A DNA stretch of 47,679 nt from Gracilaria vermiculophylla. Lineage: Eukaryota > Rhodophyta > Florideophyceae > Gracilariales > Gracilariaceae. Where the stretch lies: the NCBI GenBank assembly GCA_019155205.2, contig JAHNZQ020000277.1, positions 1,532,355 to 1,580,033 of the forward strand. Direction: 5' to 3'. This document shows, one piece after another, positions 1-10,610 of the stretch (the stretch's first letter is position 1; each line of letters begins with the position of its first letter). The notes under the pieces were generated by a model. That model had not been told where the DNA came from, did not search any database, and worked only from the letters and a program-made list of their open reading frames with translations. A program made the position numbers and the translations under genes.

Positions 1-1015
1 GGTTGGTCGTTGCAAACTAGAAACGCTGTTCTGCTGCGACTTGTGCGAATCCTTTAGGAACTGTGACCTTCTAAGTCGGGAGACCAGTTGTGGTACTGTC
101 AGCCCTCCTGTCGAGGTAGTAAAGCACCTTTTAGAAAAAAAGTCAGGCAGAGAATTTGGTGTCCATCCAAGATCCAATTCAAAGGGTGATATCTCAAGAT
201 CATCAATCACTGCAGAGTTGTATGCAAAATCAGCTGCAGACAGCAGTTCATCGCAGTCGTTCTAATGGTAAGAGCGATAACAACGTAGATAGTTTTCAAC
301 CATTCTGTTCATGTTTTTAGTCCCTCCATCAGTCTACAGATGTTTGCTCGTAGATACTTTCCACTTAACTCAACAAAGTTTTATCAGATGTTCTCAAAAC
401 TTGGATGTGAACCTTGGATATCGGTTTGAGTGTATACCATCAGGCATTCAATGGTGTTTAAAATGTTCGGAAAGAAGGCATTCGCAATGTCTTCAGCTGT
501 GTCATTAATAGTGCAACTTAATAAATGAAGTCTTCTGCTCCACCGATCAACTCATTTAGTTATTGCATCAAACCAACCTTTTGACTTGGGTAGGCATACG
601 ATGAAGTCTTTATAATATGAGCCCCATCTTCTCTCTGGTAACTCTAAAGATTCTTGGTCGGTCAAATTCTTCTGAATTGAGTCCTTAAGTTTCTGACACC
701 TCATGCATCCTTTGAAATGCTTCCGAATATCTCGACTCTTGTGGCTCCAATGGAAATTGTTAAGTCTCGACAGTGTCTCCGGAAACTTTCAATGACCACT
801 TACTTTACATTCATGCCCCAGTTGCAACACATCGGACTCGAACTCTCTTGTTATGCAACGCTTTCTATTGCAGAAAAGTATTTCAACATCTTTTTTGAAC
901 ATTGAGAGTGTCTTTTCCAGTTTGAGTCTTCGAATCCGATCGTCTGGCCATTTATCTTTCATGGCTTTGACGACAGGACCAAAGAACTAATCCGTATCGT
1001 ATCGAGTAATCACGT
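1..1015 (-). pseudogene. Ty3/gypsy integrase remnant (HHCC zinc finger, catalytic core, C-terminal part), broken
   Basis: Minus-strand translation shows an HHCC-type zinc finger near 690-790, with FHWSHKSRDIRKH followed by GCMRCQKLKD. Next comes the catalytic-core start near 560-640, with DFIVCLPKSKGWFDAI then VDRWS. The C-terminal part at about 1-260 has ADFAYNSAV followed by ISPFELDLGW. These are hallmark blocks of gypsy integrases. Stop codons interrupt the frame, for example just before VDRWS and upstream of the zinc finger, so no intact protein is possible. The left end is cut by the window. Confidence 0.8.
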
Positions 1016-1031
1016 CTTCATAAATGAAATA

Positions 1032-2213
1032 TTATTCTTTAACGTCATTCCATAATAAGCCACAGTCAATCTTTTCCAAAACATGAGGAGCTCTAGATAT
1101 AACATCTCCCATGAAGTGTATCTTACCCGGTTTAAACGTTATATCTAAGATTCGGAAGTTTCCATAAGACGCAAACCATCTAGATTCTTTTCTGCTTCGT
1201 TTTGGTTTCGTTAAGAAATTCTTTAGCACTTGGTAGTCTGTAAAGACTTTGGACATCGTCCCTTCAATATAACATCCGTACGTATTAAGAAATGAAATTA
1301 GCCCAAGACGCACTCTGTCAAGGATTGTATACATGGACTCTATTGGGGATATCTTCTTTGAAAAGAAGGTAATAACGCCGTCTCTTCCATACGCATCAAG
1401 TTGTATCAAAGTCCCACCAAAAGCAGTCTGTGAAGCATCAATGTGATACCTGAGCGGCTTGCTCCATTCTGGCGATACCGAAATTCTTGGATTTCTGATT
1501 GCTTCTTTTAACTTCTGAATGTCTTCATCACATATTCCATTGCATTTCTCGATACCTTGTTGTTTCTTTGTCAGATTAAGCATTGATACAGCAACTTCTG
1601 AAAACTTTGGCATGAAGTATTGAAAGAATTGCAGTAGTCTCATGAAACTTTGAACTTCAAATGAAGATTTCGCCTTTGCACAAGTCTTCAGTACTTTGAC
1701 CTTAGATAGGTTACGTCTCATTCCCTCCTTACCGACAAATAAACCTAGGAAGTCGATCTCTGTTTTCATAAACTCATTCTTCCCTCGGGATACAATCAAC
1801 TTGTTTTCTATCAATCGACGCAATACAGTTTCAAAGTGCTTCAAGTGACTTGCTTCATCTTTACTGAAAATCAAGAGATCATCCATACAGACCACCAGAA
1901 AGCCATCAACAAAATTATAAAAAAGCTGGTTCATCAATGTTTGAAAAGTCGCAGGAGCATTACAAAGCCCCATCGGCATAAAAAGATACTCAAAATGCCC
2001 ATACTTTGTGTTAAACCCAGTCTTCTCGATATCTTTTGGCTTCATCCGTATTTGATAGAATCCCGTCGTAATATAGAACTTCAAAAAAACTTTAGCTCTT
2101 CCAAGTGTATCAAAATTTTCTTCGGATCTCTGGATGGGAGCGTTATTTTTCTTTGTGAGTCTATCAGGTGCTCGATAGTCTACGCCTCCTCTTATTTTTC
2201 CGTTCTGTTTCAC
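1032..2213 (-). pseudogene. Reverse transcriptase-RNase H fragment of the gypsy element
   Basis: A 393-codon open frame of the gypsy polyprotein. The RT palm is recognisable from FYQIRMKPKD, then PMGLCNAPATFQ, then the catalytic box VCMDDLLIFS. The usual Y of YxDD is Cys here. RNase H follows, with YHIDASQTAFGG, a TDY motif and GDVISRAPHV, which supply the expected acidic residues. The frame ends in a stop before integrase. The RT N-terminus is displaced by a frameshift around 2214-2330 and continues in other frames up to 2551 (SGWPPKRSVDYEI). The polyprotein is interrupted on both sides, so this is a non-functional copy. Confidence 0.9.
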
Positions 2214-2559
2214 TAAAAATAACGAAGCTCTATACGATTATTTGCTTGGTCTTCTCCACCCTGATTTCAGCAACTTCTCCGAGTATTCCTTTGCTGCTTC
2301 TAACTCGACAGGAGAAGCTGGAATAACGGACGGTGCGGAAGCTTTGAGTCTTCTTCAACCTGAATCTCATAATCAACGGATCTCTTTGGTGGCCATCCAG
2401 ACGGTAACTCTGTTTTGAAAACAGACTCGAATTCTGCAAGCACTCGCTCCAATTTGGCATTCATTTTGGCAAATGTTTCTTTCTTTGAATGCCCAACCTC
2501 TCGGATCTTAACTTGAAACAATTCATATTTATTATTATCATTTCTAATCATTTTTCGAA

Positions 2560-3137
2560 AATTATTTTCACCTAGATTTGTTACTTGAATAATTTCATCA
2601 TTCTTCTGAAATGCTGGAATAATATCGGGTCATCTTTTTTACAGTTCTCTGTTCATAATCGATAGACGGATTGTGGGCAACAGGCAATGGCATTCCGCAC
2701 AGAACATCATAAGTGCAGTTGGCAACGATCCAATTGGACGTATATGTATGAGCTCCAAGTCATAAAGTCCCATTGAGTGTGACTGCCGACGCTTCTTCCC
2801 TTGTTACTTTCTGAAAGTACTCAACTGTCACGATTTCCTGGCATACTTCAAAGATATTTCTGCTTCTATACTTAGCCAGAAACTCTTACCTTACCACGTT
2901 AGTATTACATCCATCATCTTTCGATACTTTCACACTTAGTCTATTCATGGTACCACTTAGTACAAGTGAAGATTCAACGGGTATAGGTCCTTCCCATATA
3001 AGGTTTTCATCACGACTCCTAGTCATGGAATTTGACTCTGCACTTGAGATATTTGACACATCAAGGCCCTTTTCTGTTCTCAAGGTTTTAGCTTCTTTAT
3101 TTAAACACTTTAAGACGCTCTCCAAGTTGTTGATCAC
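2560..3137 (-). pseudogene. Gypsy aspartic protease region, broken
   Basis: In minus-strand reading, the block VKVSKDDGCNTNVVR at about 2886-2945 matches the flap-side start of gypsy proteases, where D-S-G or D-T-G followed by CNTNVV is usual. Here the triad reads DDG. A stop at 2886 breaks the frame, which resumes with EFLAKYRS. The C-terminal block YDVLCGMPLPVAHNPSIDYE at about 2660-2730 is typical of the region between protease and RT. Assignment rests on motif order and position between gag and RT. Confidence 0.65.
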
Positions 3138-3189
3138 ACTCTCTTCGTGTCCAACCTGAGTGTTTACTACTTCTTTAGGTAGACCACTC

Positions 3190-3962
3190 AGTTCTCCTGA
3201 GGAAGCAAGTGATTGTCAGGAGTCCCGTTCGTTTCGGTATTGTTTCTCTGAACAGTCTTTCTCTTCTGTCGGTTCTTCCCATTCTTGTGTTTCTGCGGAC
3301 GGCATCCAGGCTTATAACAAAGAAAACAGCCATTGTTTTTGAAATCTCTCATTTACTCAGCACTCATTTCTCGCTGATTATTTTGCCATTGGATATTCCC
3401 GATCTCCAAGGGAACTGTTCCGTTATGAAAACCTGTATTGAATCCGAATCCACGGTGACAGAAGAATCCTGCCCCATAAAAAGCTCCCTCGACGTCTTGC
3501 CCAATCTTCGTTGCTTCTTCAAACAAAGCTGGATTGGCTTTGCGAACGTCCAGGACAATATGAGGCTTCGATCCCTCAGTGAATCTAGCCAACATCTCGG
3601 AATAACTTATCCCTGGAATGATGATCACAATGTTTCGAAAAGCAGACAAATAGGTGGCTACACTGGTTCTCTGCTTTAGCTTATAGAGTCTGTCCCGTGC
3701 TCTCACAACACTGTCTTTGGGCACAAACTCGTTCTCGAAACATGGTCTAAAGGCTTCCAAAGTAGGTGGAACATTATCTTCCAATACCAGCGTAAAGCAG
3801 CAGTTCGCAGCGGTACCCGTCATATTACTTGAGGCGAAGTTGTCTGCAGTATGTGCACCTTTGTCAACATCTTGCCCAATTTGAACGAGAAGAAGATATT
3901 TATCAACGGAATGTAACCATGCACGAACTGCCAAGGCATCACGGCAGCTATCAAGCTTATTG
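3190..3962 (-). pseudogene. Gag-like protein with a CX2CX4CX4H zinc knuckle, interrupted
   Basis: The gag-type segment (3353-3962) contains VRAWLHSVDKYLLLVQIG, then FENEFVPKDSVVRARDRLYKLKQ and SVATYLSAFRNIVIII, the usual retrotransposon gag capsid pattern. A TAA stop at 3353-3355 interrupts the frame. Directly after it, in the same frame, lies a nucleocapsid-like stretch with CFLCYKPGCRPQKH, that is C-X2-C-X4-C-X4-H rather than the common CCHC. It is followed by a basic tail (KHKNGKNRQKRK). A further stop lies upstream of the gag part at about 3975. The copy is therefore dead. Confidence 0.7.
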
Positions 3963-3990
3963 GGGTTCTACGGTTTCATTAAAGACATGT

Positions 3991-6270
3991 TGAACTGTTT
4001 TTCTTTTTCTTAAAAATCTTCTTTTTCTTGGTATTTACAGCACCCGAAAGGAAAGACCTTTTGCCTCAAGTACATCCTCTTGGCCAGAAGTGTTATAAAA
4101 TTCAAAAACTTTGACAATACTTGACACTAGGCAAGTACTGCCCAGCTGCCTTTTCAGGATATTCCCACCAGTATACCTACAATCACAGGGTGTGATGTAG
4201 TCAATGTAAACCTTTACGGTGTACTTACCTTAATAACGCAGCTTCACGAGTAGACCATGAGATATAGTGTAGAGCGGGTTGAGAGAACCTAGAAAAGTCT
4301 ACCTCGTGCAAGGTTAGACTGTGTCTTGCTCACAAACGTTTCTCGAAACCCGTGCCCAGCAGATCTGACCTAGCAAACAACCAATAAGTCAGAAGGGTGG
4401 AAGAGAATAATTGGCTTTACAGCAGTAACTTCTATTCCGTAAACAGTGTTCGGTAATCTTCCGCTTTTACCTGCACTCGATATCTACGGGCTAACCATAG
4501 CACTCTGCGAGGGTGGCTCCAAACCCCAACAGCCAGAACCTGTAGCCCAGTACTATGTCGACGACCATCTGGATCTTCTGCCTACAGGTTAACCTACTGT
4601 GAACCACTTTACACAGATTGGACGAATCAGCAGAGTTGATTTTCAACAAAATTTCCGATTAAAACAAGAAAACTTGCAATAAAACTGATGTTCTTTTCAC
4701 AAAAATCGGAAATCGAAATCAAAACTAAATCTCGAAGAATCGTGGTAGTTCCAGAACATTTTACTTCAAAAAATTCCACGTTTATTATATCGGGGGCTAT
4801 CCTCTTCTGTCGGGGTGACCACAGCGGCCGGAACGGTAGCGATGCTACCAGTGAAATAAATAGGAGTAGGTAGACGGTAGGTTGAATACAGCTTTACCTG
4901 AGTTGCTCCGATGCCTCTGTTAATCGAGAGCAACACGCTTTTGCATAGACTTTAGATTTCCCCCCTTGGAGAAATCTAGAACAAAGTTGTAGGTTGTCCA
5001 GTACAGCAAGCTGAATTGGACAGCTTCCAGGCAGTTCTAGTGATGTCTATGAACTATCTTTCGACGTCACAGTAAACAAATAAAGTATGACTTGCAAACT
5101 GTTTGTAAAAATTCTCACAGTTATTTGTTATTTTTCTTTATTTAGCGTTTTTTAATCATCGTAAACGTTTATGAATCCTTGAGGATATCCCGTTGTATTT
5201 AATTAAATATTAATATGTAGTTATGGTGCTTATTAAAATAAGCAACGCTCGGCTATTACAAATAATTTTATTTTATTAAATACACAACGATTCTACTATT
5301 AAAAATGTATTATGAACTAGTAAAGAATATTTACAATAGAACAAAATGACACCCCTATATTACATTTGAGAACCGTAGATTTCTATAATGAACGAAGTAA
5401 ACGCTTTTAGTATTTTATTTATATCATTCAAAACATTAAACACATAGTTCTATATAATGCAAAATATAACTGAGTATTTATGTTCATGAGAAAAGGAGAA
5501 AAATGAAAGGACAATCTACAATAAACAGCACAAGGAAATAAGTGTGTCAGACTAAAATATTAGGAAAGTTCATACTTCTTATTAGATGTGGTGAAAATAT
5601 GTCGTTACGATGTGCACAAAATGATATGGCTTTGTAAAAAAAAAGATAGAATTAGAAAAGTTTAGAATATGTTAATATGAATACGATCTAAATGAATGTA
5701 AGGTACTGCTAGAAGCTTAAAGTTTTTAATGATTATCTAGTGAGCATTGTACTGGTATCTATATTAAAAATTAATCTGTAGAATGTTCTTGAATCGAGTT
5801 TGAGATTCTAACAGAATCATTTTTTTCGGGTAAATATACTGGTTTGTCTGCCTCAAACATCAAATTATATAAGTTTTATGTTTAGAAGTCTTAGTTGTAA
5901 TAAAATTTAAAATTGTTAGACCCTCTGATATTGCAATATTTTGTGAAAGAATTTTGAAGGTTGAAATTCTGTTTTAAGGATTACGTGATTCTAAACATAC
6001 TAAAATAATTCGATAGAAAGTTGCAGATTTTTTGCACCATTATAATAAGTATTTGCAAATATCGCATGCCGTACGTTTAGTAGACGGCCATCATCGAACG
6101 AAAAGATAGACTCACTTTTGATTGTTTATGATGGAGAAAAATGCAGCAAAGGACTTTTCTGAAGAGCACAATGTCAAAAACATGTTTTTGTGAATACCTA
6201 CACATCAGAGAATAGTGTTTGAAAAAAAGATTATCGTGCTTGATATCTTTCTTTCAAAGAGCGTAGGCTT
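3991..6270. other. Gene-free stretch: possible retrotransposon leader/LTR, then AT-rich DNA
   Basis: No credible coding region is visible. From about 3991 to 5080 the composition resembles the retrotransposon, and this part may hold its untranslated leader and 5' LTR, but no terminal TG...CA pair or primer-binding site could be fixed. It contains a short perfect hairpin, TAGATTTC at 4953-4960 pairing with GAAATCTA at 4971-4978. From about 5080 to 6250 the DNA is strongly AT-rich, with frequent stops in all frames. Confidence 0.5.
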
Positions 6271-6546
6271 TTACTTTGCAAGAGTCCAAATGTTATTCTG
6301 GGAAGAGATGGAGAGGCATGTGTGAGTGATGCAAACAACGCTGTGGCACTCGCGAGAGAAACTCGGGTGGTCAGAGCCGCCAAGCTGCTGCCTCACGATG
6401 GCTTGAGTCGCGGCATGCACGACGGTCGTCTGACCCATTGAATGTCGTTCCCTTGTGTCCAGTTGCGCGGACAAGCGTTTTAAAGAAATGTCGAACAGCT
6501 CTTGAAGATTGCGCACGAAATCCCGTTTTAGAAATGTCATTCGCAT
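6271..6546 (-). CDS. Candidate small hypothetical protein (weak)
   Basis: An ATG-started minus-strand frame of 91 codons begins MTFLKRDFVRNLQELFDISL after two residues and looks helical and amphipathic. A good acceptor-like sequence (CTCTTCCCAG on the minus strand, near 6300) lies within it. A spliced version using the GTGAGG near 6390 would give a shorter product ending NNIWTLAK. I recognise no family. It is the only coding-like stretch between 4 and 7.9 kb and may be spurious. Confidence 0.2.
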   Translation of the reverse strand: MRMTFLKRDFVRNLQELFDISLKRLSAQLDTRERHSMGQTTVVHAATQAIVRQQLGGSDHPSFSRECHSVVCITHTCLSISSQNNIWTLAK

Positions 6547-6622
6547 GACCGGCGCTCCCAAACATCCTGTGCGCACGGGAAGGATGTTTGTATCTTTTCT
6601 CAAACATGACGCGTTGTTTCCG

Positions 6623-6649
6623 CTAGGCTTTACGGTCTGAAAAGCCTAG
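6623..6649. repeat. Perfect inverted repeat / hairpin
   Basis: CTAGGCTTT (6623-6631) and AAAGCCTAG (6641-6649) form a perfect 9-bp stem around a 9-nt loop. It sits just upstream (minus-strand sense) of the weak small open frame. No function is evident. Confidence 0.6.
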
Positions 6650-7945
6650 GTGGGTGGATTTCGGCACGAGGAGCACACGCGTGCGTCGCGTTGCTTGCAA
6701 GCTAAGTGGACGATGATATCATTGACAATGCGAATGCTGTAGACGAGGAAAAGATGGCCACTCACCACTCATATTTGTTCTTCGGGCAGTTTGCCGTATG
6801 ATATATGATTTACGACAGTAAGCTGAAAACGCCCTGCGAGCGGGCTCAATAGGGCGTCAAGCAGCTGTTGCTTGTCGAAGTGTCCCTCTCTCATTTGAAC
6901 ATGAAGTGCAGTCCACTGGCGGTACATGTAAAATGTTGTGGCGATTAGGGATGACGGTGCGTCGTTCCAACGTTGGCGGAGAACGTCTCAAGAGTGAAAG
7001 AGTGCACACCATTCTTCATTTGTATGCCGGATTTTCGTACTGTACAGATGGCGTTCTTTTATGGCAAATAGCGGGAGAATATGGCGAGAAACGTATCTTC
7101 GCGGGGCTCGGCCACGTATCGCGTGCTCAAAACTGGAAGGAATCGCACGCATCATCAACGAGGACATACCTTCGGTTCAAAGCTTTGTGCAGATTTCCAA
7201 ACGTATCGTTTTGAATATCGAAGGTGGTGGCGGCAAGCAGAAAATGGAACGGGAGGTTAACTAATGAGCCAGTGGCAGACCATGCCATTTGATGATGGCG
7301 TCATTTGATTGACGTTGGCACTGCCAGATCATGTCCTTAGTCTTCACTGGAACGGGGGGTGTTGGGAAGAGCTCCAGAAGAAGGTGGCTAAACAGGGTGC
7401 GACAGCGAAGGGAGTCTGGTGGATTAATTGGAGGTTGACATGCGTAGGGCGAGTTGGGTTTGTCGAAACAATCAAAAAGGAGAGGTGGATGGATGAGGCG
7501 GCGGAGACATGAACAAGTGAGCAGATAAAGATGTTCCAATGCGATATTATGTTTATATGTGGCGAGTTTGGTTTGTTATGAGATCAAAAACGCAGACAGC
7601 ATGCCAGTAACTTTATAGTGAGAACGTGAGCAACGGCAAAAACTATCTATATCGAGAACAAATGCAGCGGGGCACAAAAGAAGTAAGGCATGTGGGCGAT
7701 TCCAGCGCTGACGAATGTACTTGAAGGTGGTCAGTGCATTCCAAAGTAATTGCACAGGCTTTCAAGCGTGAGGGTGAGGCGCGTATGTGATATCACACAT
7801 GGTAAGTGCGTTGATGGGTTGTTCGTTCCATAATGGAGCCACCATCGTGTTCCATCGGTGGAGCCAAGTGCAGGGTCTGATAATCGGTTAAGTGTCTTTA
7901 CAGTCGATTTAATGAGGGGATTTTTGACGCTCGGGTCGCAGGCGC
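6650..7945. other. Intergenic, no gene seen
   Basis: Several short open frames exist on both strands, but none has recognisable motifs, a plausible start context or consistent codon use. The region is downstream of the FKBP-type gene, which ends at 7946, so its 3' UTR should fall in the right-hand part. Confidence 0.5.
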
Positions 7946-8659
7946 TCAGGAAGAGACGATTGAGAGAATTTGCACATCAAAGACGACATCAACCTCGCGC
8001 TCGCCGTCAATCTCGCGAAGACCGAAAGCCAAGTCGGACGGGACGGTGAGGCGGCGGGTGCACCCTACGCGCGCGCCGTCCAGGCCAAGGTTCCAGCCGC
8101 GAACGATGGACGGGTCGCCGAGGGTGACGAGCATTGGCTGGTCGGAGCGGCTGGTCTCGAACTTGCGCATGGAGGCCTTGACGTATGCGTCGTAGTGCAG
8201 CAGCACCTGGTCGCCTGTGTGGATGGCGGGGCCATCACCGGGGCGGAGGTCGACGGTGTCGACTGAGGGCGGCGCGGAGGGGGGGGTTTTCGTGTCGGCG
8301 AAGCGGCGGCGGCGCCGCAGTATGGCGGTGCGTTGCTTGTATTCGATGAGCACGGCTCCGCCGTTGGGGATCATGTCGAAGGTGAGCATCTTGGCTGGGA
8401 GCGAGCCGTGGGACTGACGCGCGCAGCCGCAGACGGCGCAGCGCAGCGGTTGGCCGACTACTCCGCGCGTGAGCACGAGGTGCGCGTAGTGCGGCAGGTG
8501 ACTGCGCTCCCGCAGCCACTCGAATAGCGGCTCGTCCGAGTAGTGCGAGCAGCGCTCGCAGGCGCGGCAGGCGTGGCTGGCGAACGGCTCGCGCAGCAGA
8601 TGCAACAACCATCGCGCCCCTACCGTTGCGCGTACGCGCACATGCGCCCACACCGACAT
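7946..8659 (-). CDS. FKBP-type peptidyl-prolyl cis-trans isomerase domain protein with a Cys-rich N-terminal region
   Basis: The C-terminal part (about residues 134-237) is an FKBP domain: GDQVLLHYDAYV, KFETSR, IVRGWNLGLDGARVG, RLTVPSDLAFG and VDVVFDVQIL match its strands. The core Tyr, Phe, Trp and final Phe of the rotamase pocket are present. The usual FD pair is FE and the PxxAYG Tyr is Phe, so catalysis could be reduced. Residues 30-100 are not recognised; they hold two cysteine groups, CRACERC and CAVCGC, around a short helical stretch (EPLFEWLRER), and may bind zinc. I chose the ATG at 8659 (MSVWAHV). In-frame ATGs at 8683, 8908 and 8935 would add a low-complexity Ala-Thr repeat coded by a GCC/GTC hexamer array. 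The gene is divergent from the CBM48 gene at 9356. Confidence 0.8.
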   Translation of the reverse strand: MSVWAHVRVRATVGARWLLHLLREPFASHACRACERCSHYSDEPLFEWLRERSHLPHYAHLVLTRGVVGQPLRCAVCGCARQSHGSLPAKMLTFDMIPNGGAVLIEYKQRTAILRRRRRFADTKTPPSAPPSVDTVDLRPGDGPAIHTGDQVLLHYDAYVKASMRKFETSRSDQPMLVTLGDPSIVRGWNLGLDGARVGCTRRLTVPSDLAFGLREIDGEREVDVVFDVQILSIVSS

Positions 8660-8718
8660 CGCCGCCGCCGTCGCCACTGCCATCGTCGCCGCTGTTGCTG
8701 CTGCCGCCTTTGCCGTAG

Positions 8719-8900
8719 CCGCTGCCGATAATGTTGCCGTCGCCGTCGTCGTCGCCGTTGCCGTCGCCGTTGCCGTCGCCGTCGCCGTTGCCTTCGCCGT
8801 TGCCGTTACATATGCCGTCGCCATCGCCGTCGCCATCGCAGTCGCCGCAGCTGTTGCGGCTGTTGCCGTTGCCGTCGGCGCTGCCGTTGCAGCCGCTGCG
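8719..8900. repeat. Imperfect hexanucleotide array (GCCGTC/GCCGTT)
   Basis: Repeating GCCGTC and GCCGTT units fill this stretch between the divergent FKBP and CBM48 genes. Read on the minus strand it stays open and would code Ala-Thr repeats in front of the FKBP protein. The same hexamer recurs at 34081-34126. Confidence 0.8.
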
Positions 8901-9355
8901 GTCGTCATGGCGCCGCTATGCCACAGCCGCAGCATTCAGCAGCCTCCGCAGCAGCTGCAGTTTTCGGCGCGCCTCATCGCCAGGCTCCCGCTCTCGCACC
9001 CGCAGCCAGCCGCGCCCAACGGCGCACAGCGCGCACTCGTGCGTACGTCATACAGCGCGTATGCGTGGACACCTGGAACGTCAAACGTGGCCACGGTGAA
9101 CAGGGCATACGCGTGGCCCGGGCGCCTGACAGAGCGCACTGCTCCCCGCCCTGTCGCCCCCCCGCCCAAACGGTCGCGTCCGCCGCCACGCAATTCCCAT
9201 CGCCGCGGTTTCACCGCGCCCCCGCGCGCGCTCGTCCGCGCGCGCACTCGCCCGCCCGCACTTGTCCTCGCGCGACGCCCGCCGCTAGCTCCTCGCCATT
9301 GTCGCGCCCCTCACCGCCGTCAGCCTCACACCGCTGCCAGCCTTTCGCCGTCACC

Positions 9356-10328
9356 ATGCCTGCCCCGCCGCCTCCTCCGCCGCCGCCGCCGCCCCCTTCG
9401 TCGCGCCCGTCCTCTACGGGCGCCGCGCCGCCGCCACCGCCGCCGCCGCCGCCCTCATCCTCCTCCGCCGCGCCTGCGCCGCCGCCACCGCCGCCGCCGC
9501 CCTCAGCTTCGGCCGCCCCGCGGCCACCGCCGCCGCCGGCCGCGCCGCCGGCCGCGCCGCCTGCCCCCCGCGCGCCGCCCGCCCCGCGCGCTCCGCCCGC
9601 CGATCCCATGCCGCCGCCCGATATGCCGCCGCCCGACATGGCGCCGCCTGACATGGCGCCGCCCGACATGGCGCCGCCCGACATGGCGCCGCCTGAGCCG
9701 CCCGCCCCGCCGCAGCGCTTTGACGAAGACGTGCCTGCGCCAGCCATGCCCACCGCCACGGCCGCCGCCGGCGCTGCCCGCCCAAAGAGCCCCGTCGTCA
9801 ACGGCACCTTCGAGAAGGGCGATTCTGACGACGAAGAGGTCATGGTCAAGACTGAGTTTGTGTGGGCCGATGGCGCAGAAAACGACGTCAAGCTATCGGG
9901 CGCCTGGAACGGTTGGATGCCCGTGCAGATGTATCACGAAGGAGGTATGTGTTGAAAGCAGCGTCAGCGCCGCGGTGCGCGCGTTGACGCGTTTACCTGT
10001 ACACCCACGGCGCGCCCCCACGCCCTACCTCGTCGACTGTTACTGACATGTTCTCCTGTTTTTTTGTGTGCAACGCTCGCAAGGTGGAATGTGGTCCGTT
10101 GTCACGCCGGTGCCGGCCGGCACGCATGAGTTCAAGTTTGTGGTGGACGGCGAATGGAAACATAGTACGCGTCACCCCACCGTGGGTGGCAGTGAGGAGA
10201 CCATGAACAACATTCGCGTCATTCGCGGGCCCCCAAAGAATAAGCAGAACACCGCGCGTCTTTCCGAGCAGCGCAACAAACAGGCGGGGATGGCTGCGCC
10301 CAAGAAGAAGTGCTGCATCGTAAGTTAA
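9356..10328 (+). CDS. CBM48/AMPK-beta-like glycogen-binding domain protein with Pro-rich N-terminus and C-terminal CaaX box
   Basis: Two exons, 9356-9944 and 10084-10328. The 139-bp intron starts GTATGT and ends CGCAAG, and joining restores HEGGGMW exactly as in the intronless paralogue at 15294-15737. The start ATG has a strong context (GTCACCATGC). Residues 1-110 are proline-rich with five PPDMA-like repeats; an acidic linker (GDSDDEEV) follows. The AMPK-type CBM48 is marked by VWADGAENDVKLSGAWNGW, then GGMWSVVTPVPAGTHEFKF, VDGEWKHS and NNIRV. This fold binds alpha-glucans, so floridean starch is a likely target (inference). No kinase or SNF4-binding ASC domain is visible. The end reads KKKCCIVS, a polybasic tract plus CIVS, a classic CaaX prenylation signal. 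The last codons overlap a GTAAGT donor; splicing to the acceptor at 10493 would replace this tail. Confidence 0.87.
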
Positions 10329-10610
10329 GCCCGTGCTTGCGGCGCATGCCTGTTTCGTGAACTGCATCTTGTAAGCGCTGTGCAGTTTTGGTTAACCGCT
10401 TCAAACCCGTGTGTGTCTTTTTCTTCCCACGTCAGTCGTGATTGTTGTCGTGCATGTGAGTCTGATTGTCTCTATCTTTTAATATCCTTGCAGTATGCGC
10501 CCTCCTGCCCTGTCTTGCGACACGGTGACGAAGACGGCTGGCAGAATGGGGGCGTGCTGCTCGCGATGCGGCTTTGTGTCGCGCGTCGCCGCGTCTGCGT
10601 GGGAGTGTAA
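10320..10610 (+). other. Putative alternative 3' intron and terminal exon of the CBM48 gene
   Basis: A textbook donor GTAAGT begins at 10320, inside the last codons of the CBM48 frame. A good pyrimidine tract and acceptor (TATCCTTGCAG) ends at 10493. Splicing would keep the frame and replace the two C-terminal residues VS with a 38-residue tail from exon 10494-10610 (YAPSCPVLRHGDEDGW...), ending TAA at 10608-10610. The CaaX box would be lost. The splice sites are seen in the sequence; their use is inferred. Confidence 0.45.

Larger units (their letters stand above)
1..3990 (-). mobile_element. Degenerate Ty3/gypsy-type LTR retrotransposon, internal region, truncated by the window edge
   Basis: Reading the minus strand from about 3990 down to 1, the order is gag with a zinc knuckle, aspartic protease, reverse transcriptase, RNase H, then integrase. 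This is the Ty3/gypsy order, because integrase follows RNase H. In-frame stops and frameshifts occur between and inside the parts, so the copy is not functional. The integrase C-terminus runs off the left edge, so the 3' LTR is outside the window. I could not find a convincing primer-binding site or 5' LTR boundary to the right of gag; the leader and LTR may lie within about 4.0-5.1 kb. Confidence 0.9.

Noticed and set aside
3991..5080. A defined 5' LTR and primer-binding site for the gypsy element
   Set aside because: No TG...CA bounded repeat with target duplication or tRNA-complementary site could be shown, and the partner LTR is outside the window.
8907..10046. Pro/Arg-rich 379-codon frame overlapping the CBM48 gene
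   Set aside because: Out of frame with the conserved CBM48 domain; composition artefact of CCG repeats.
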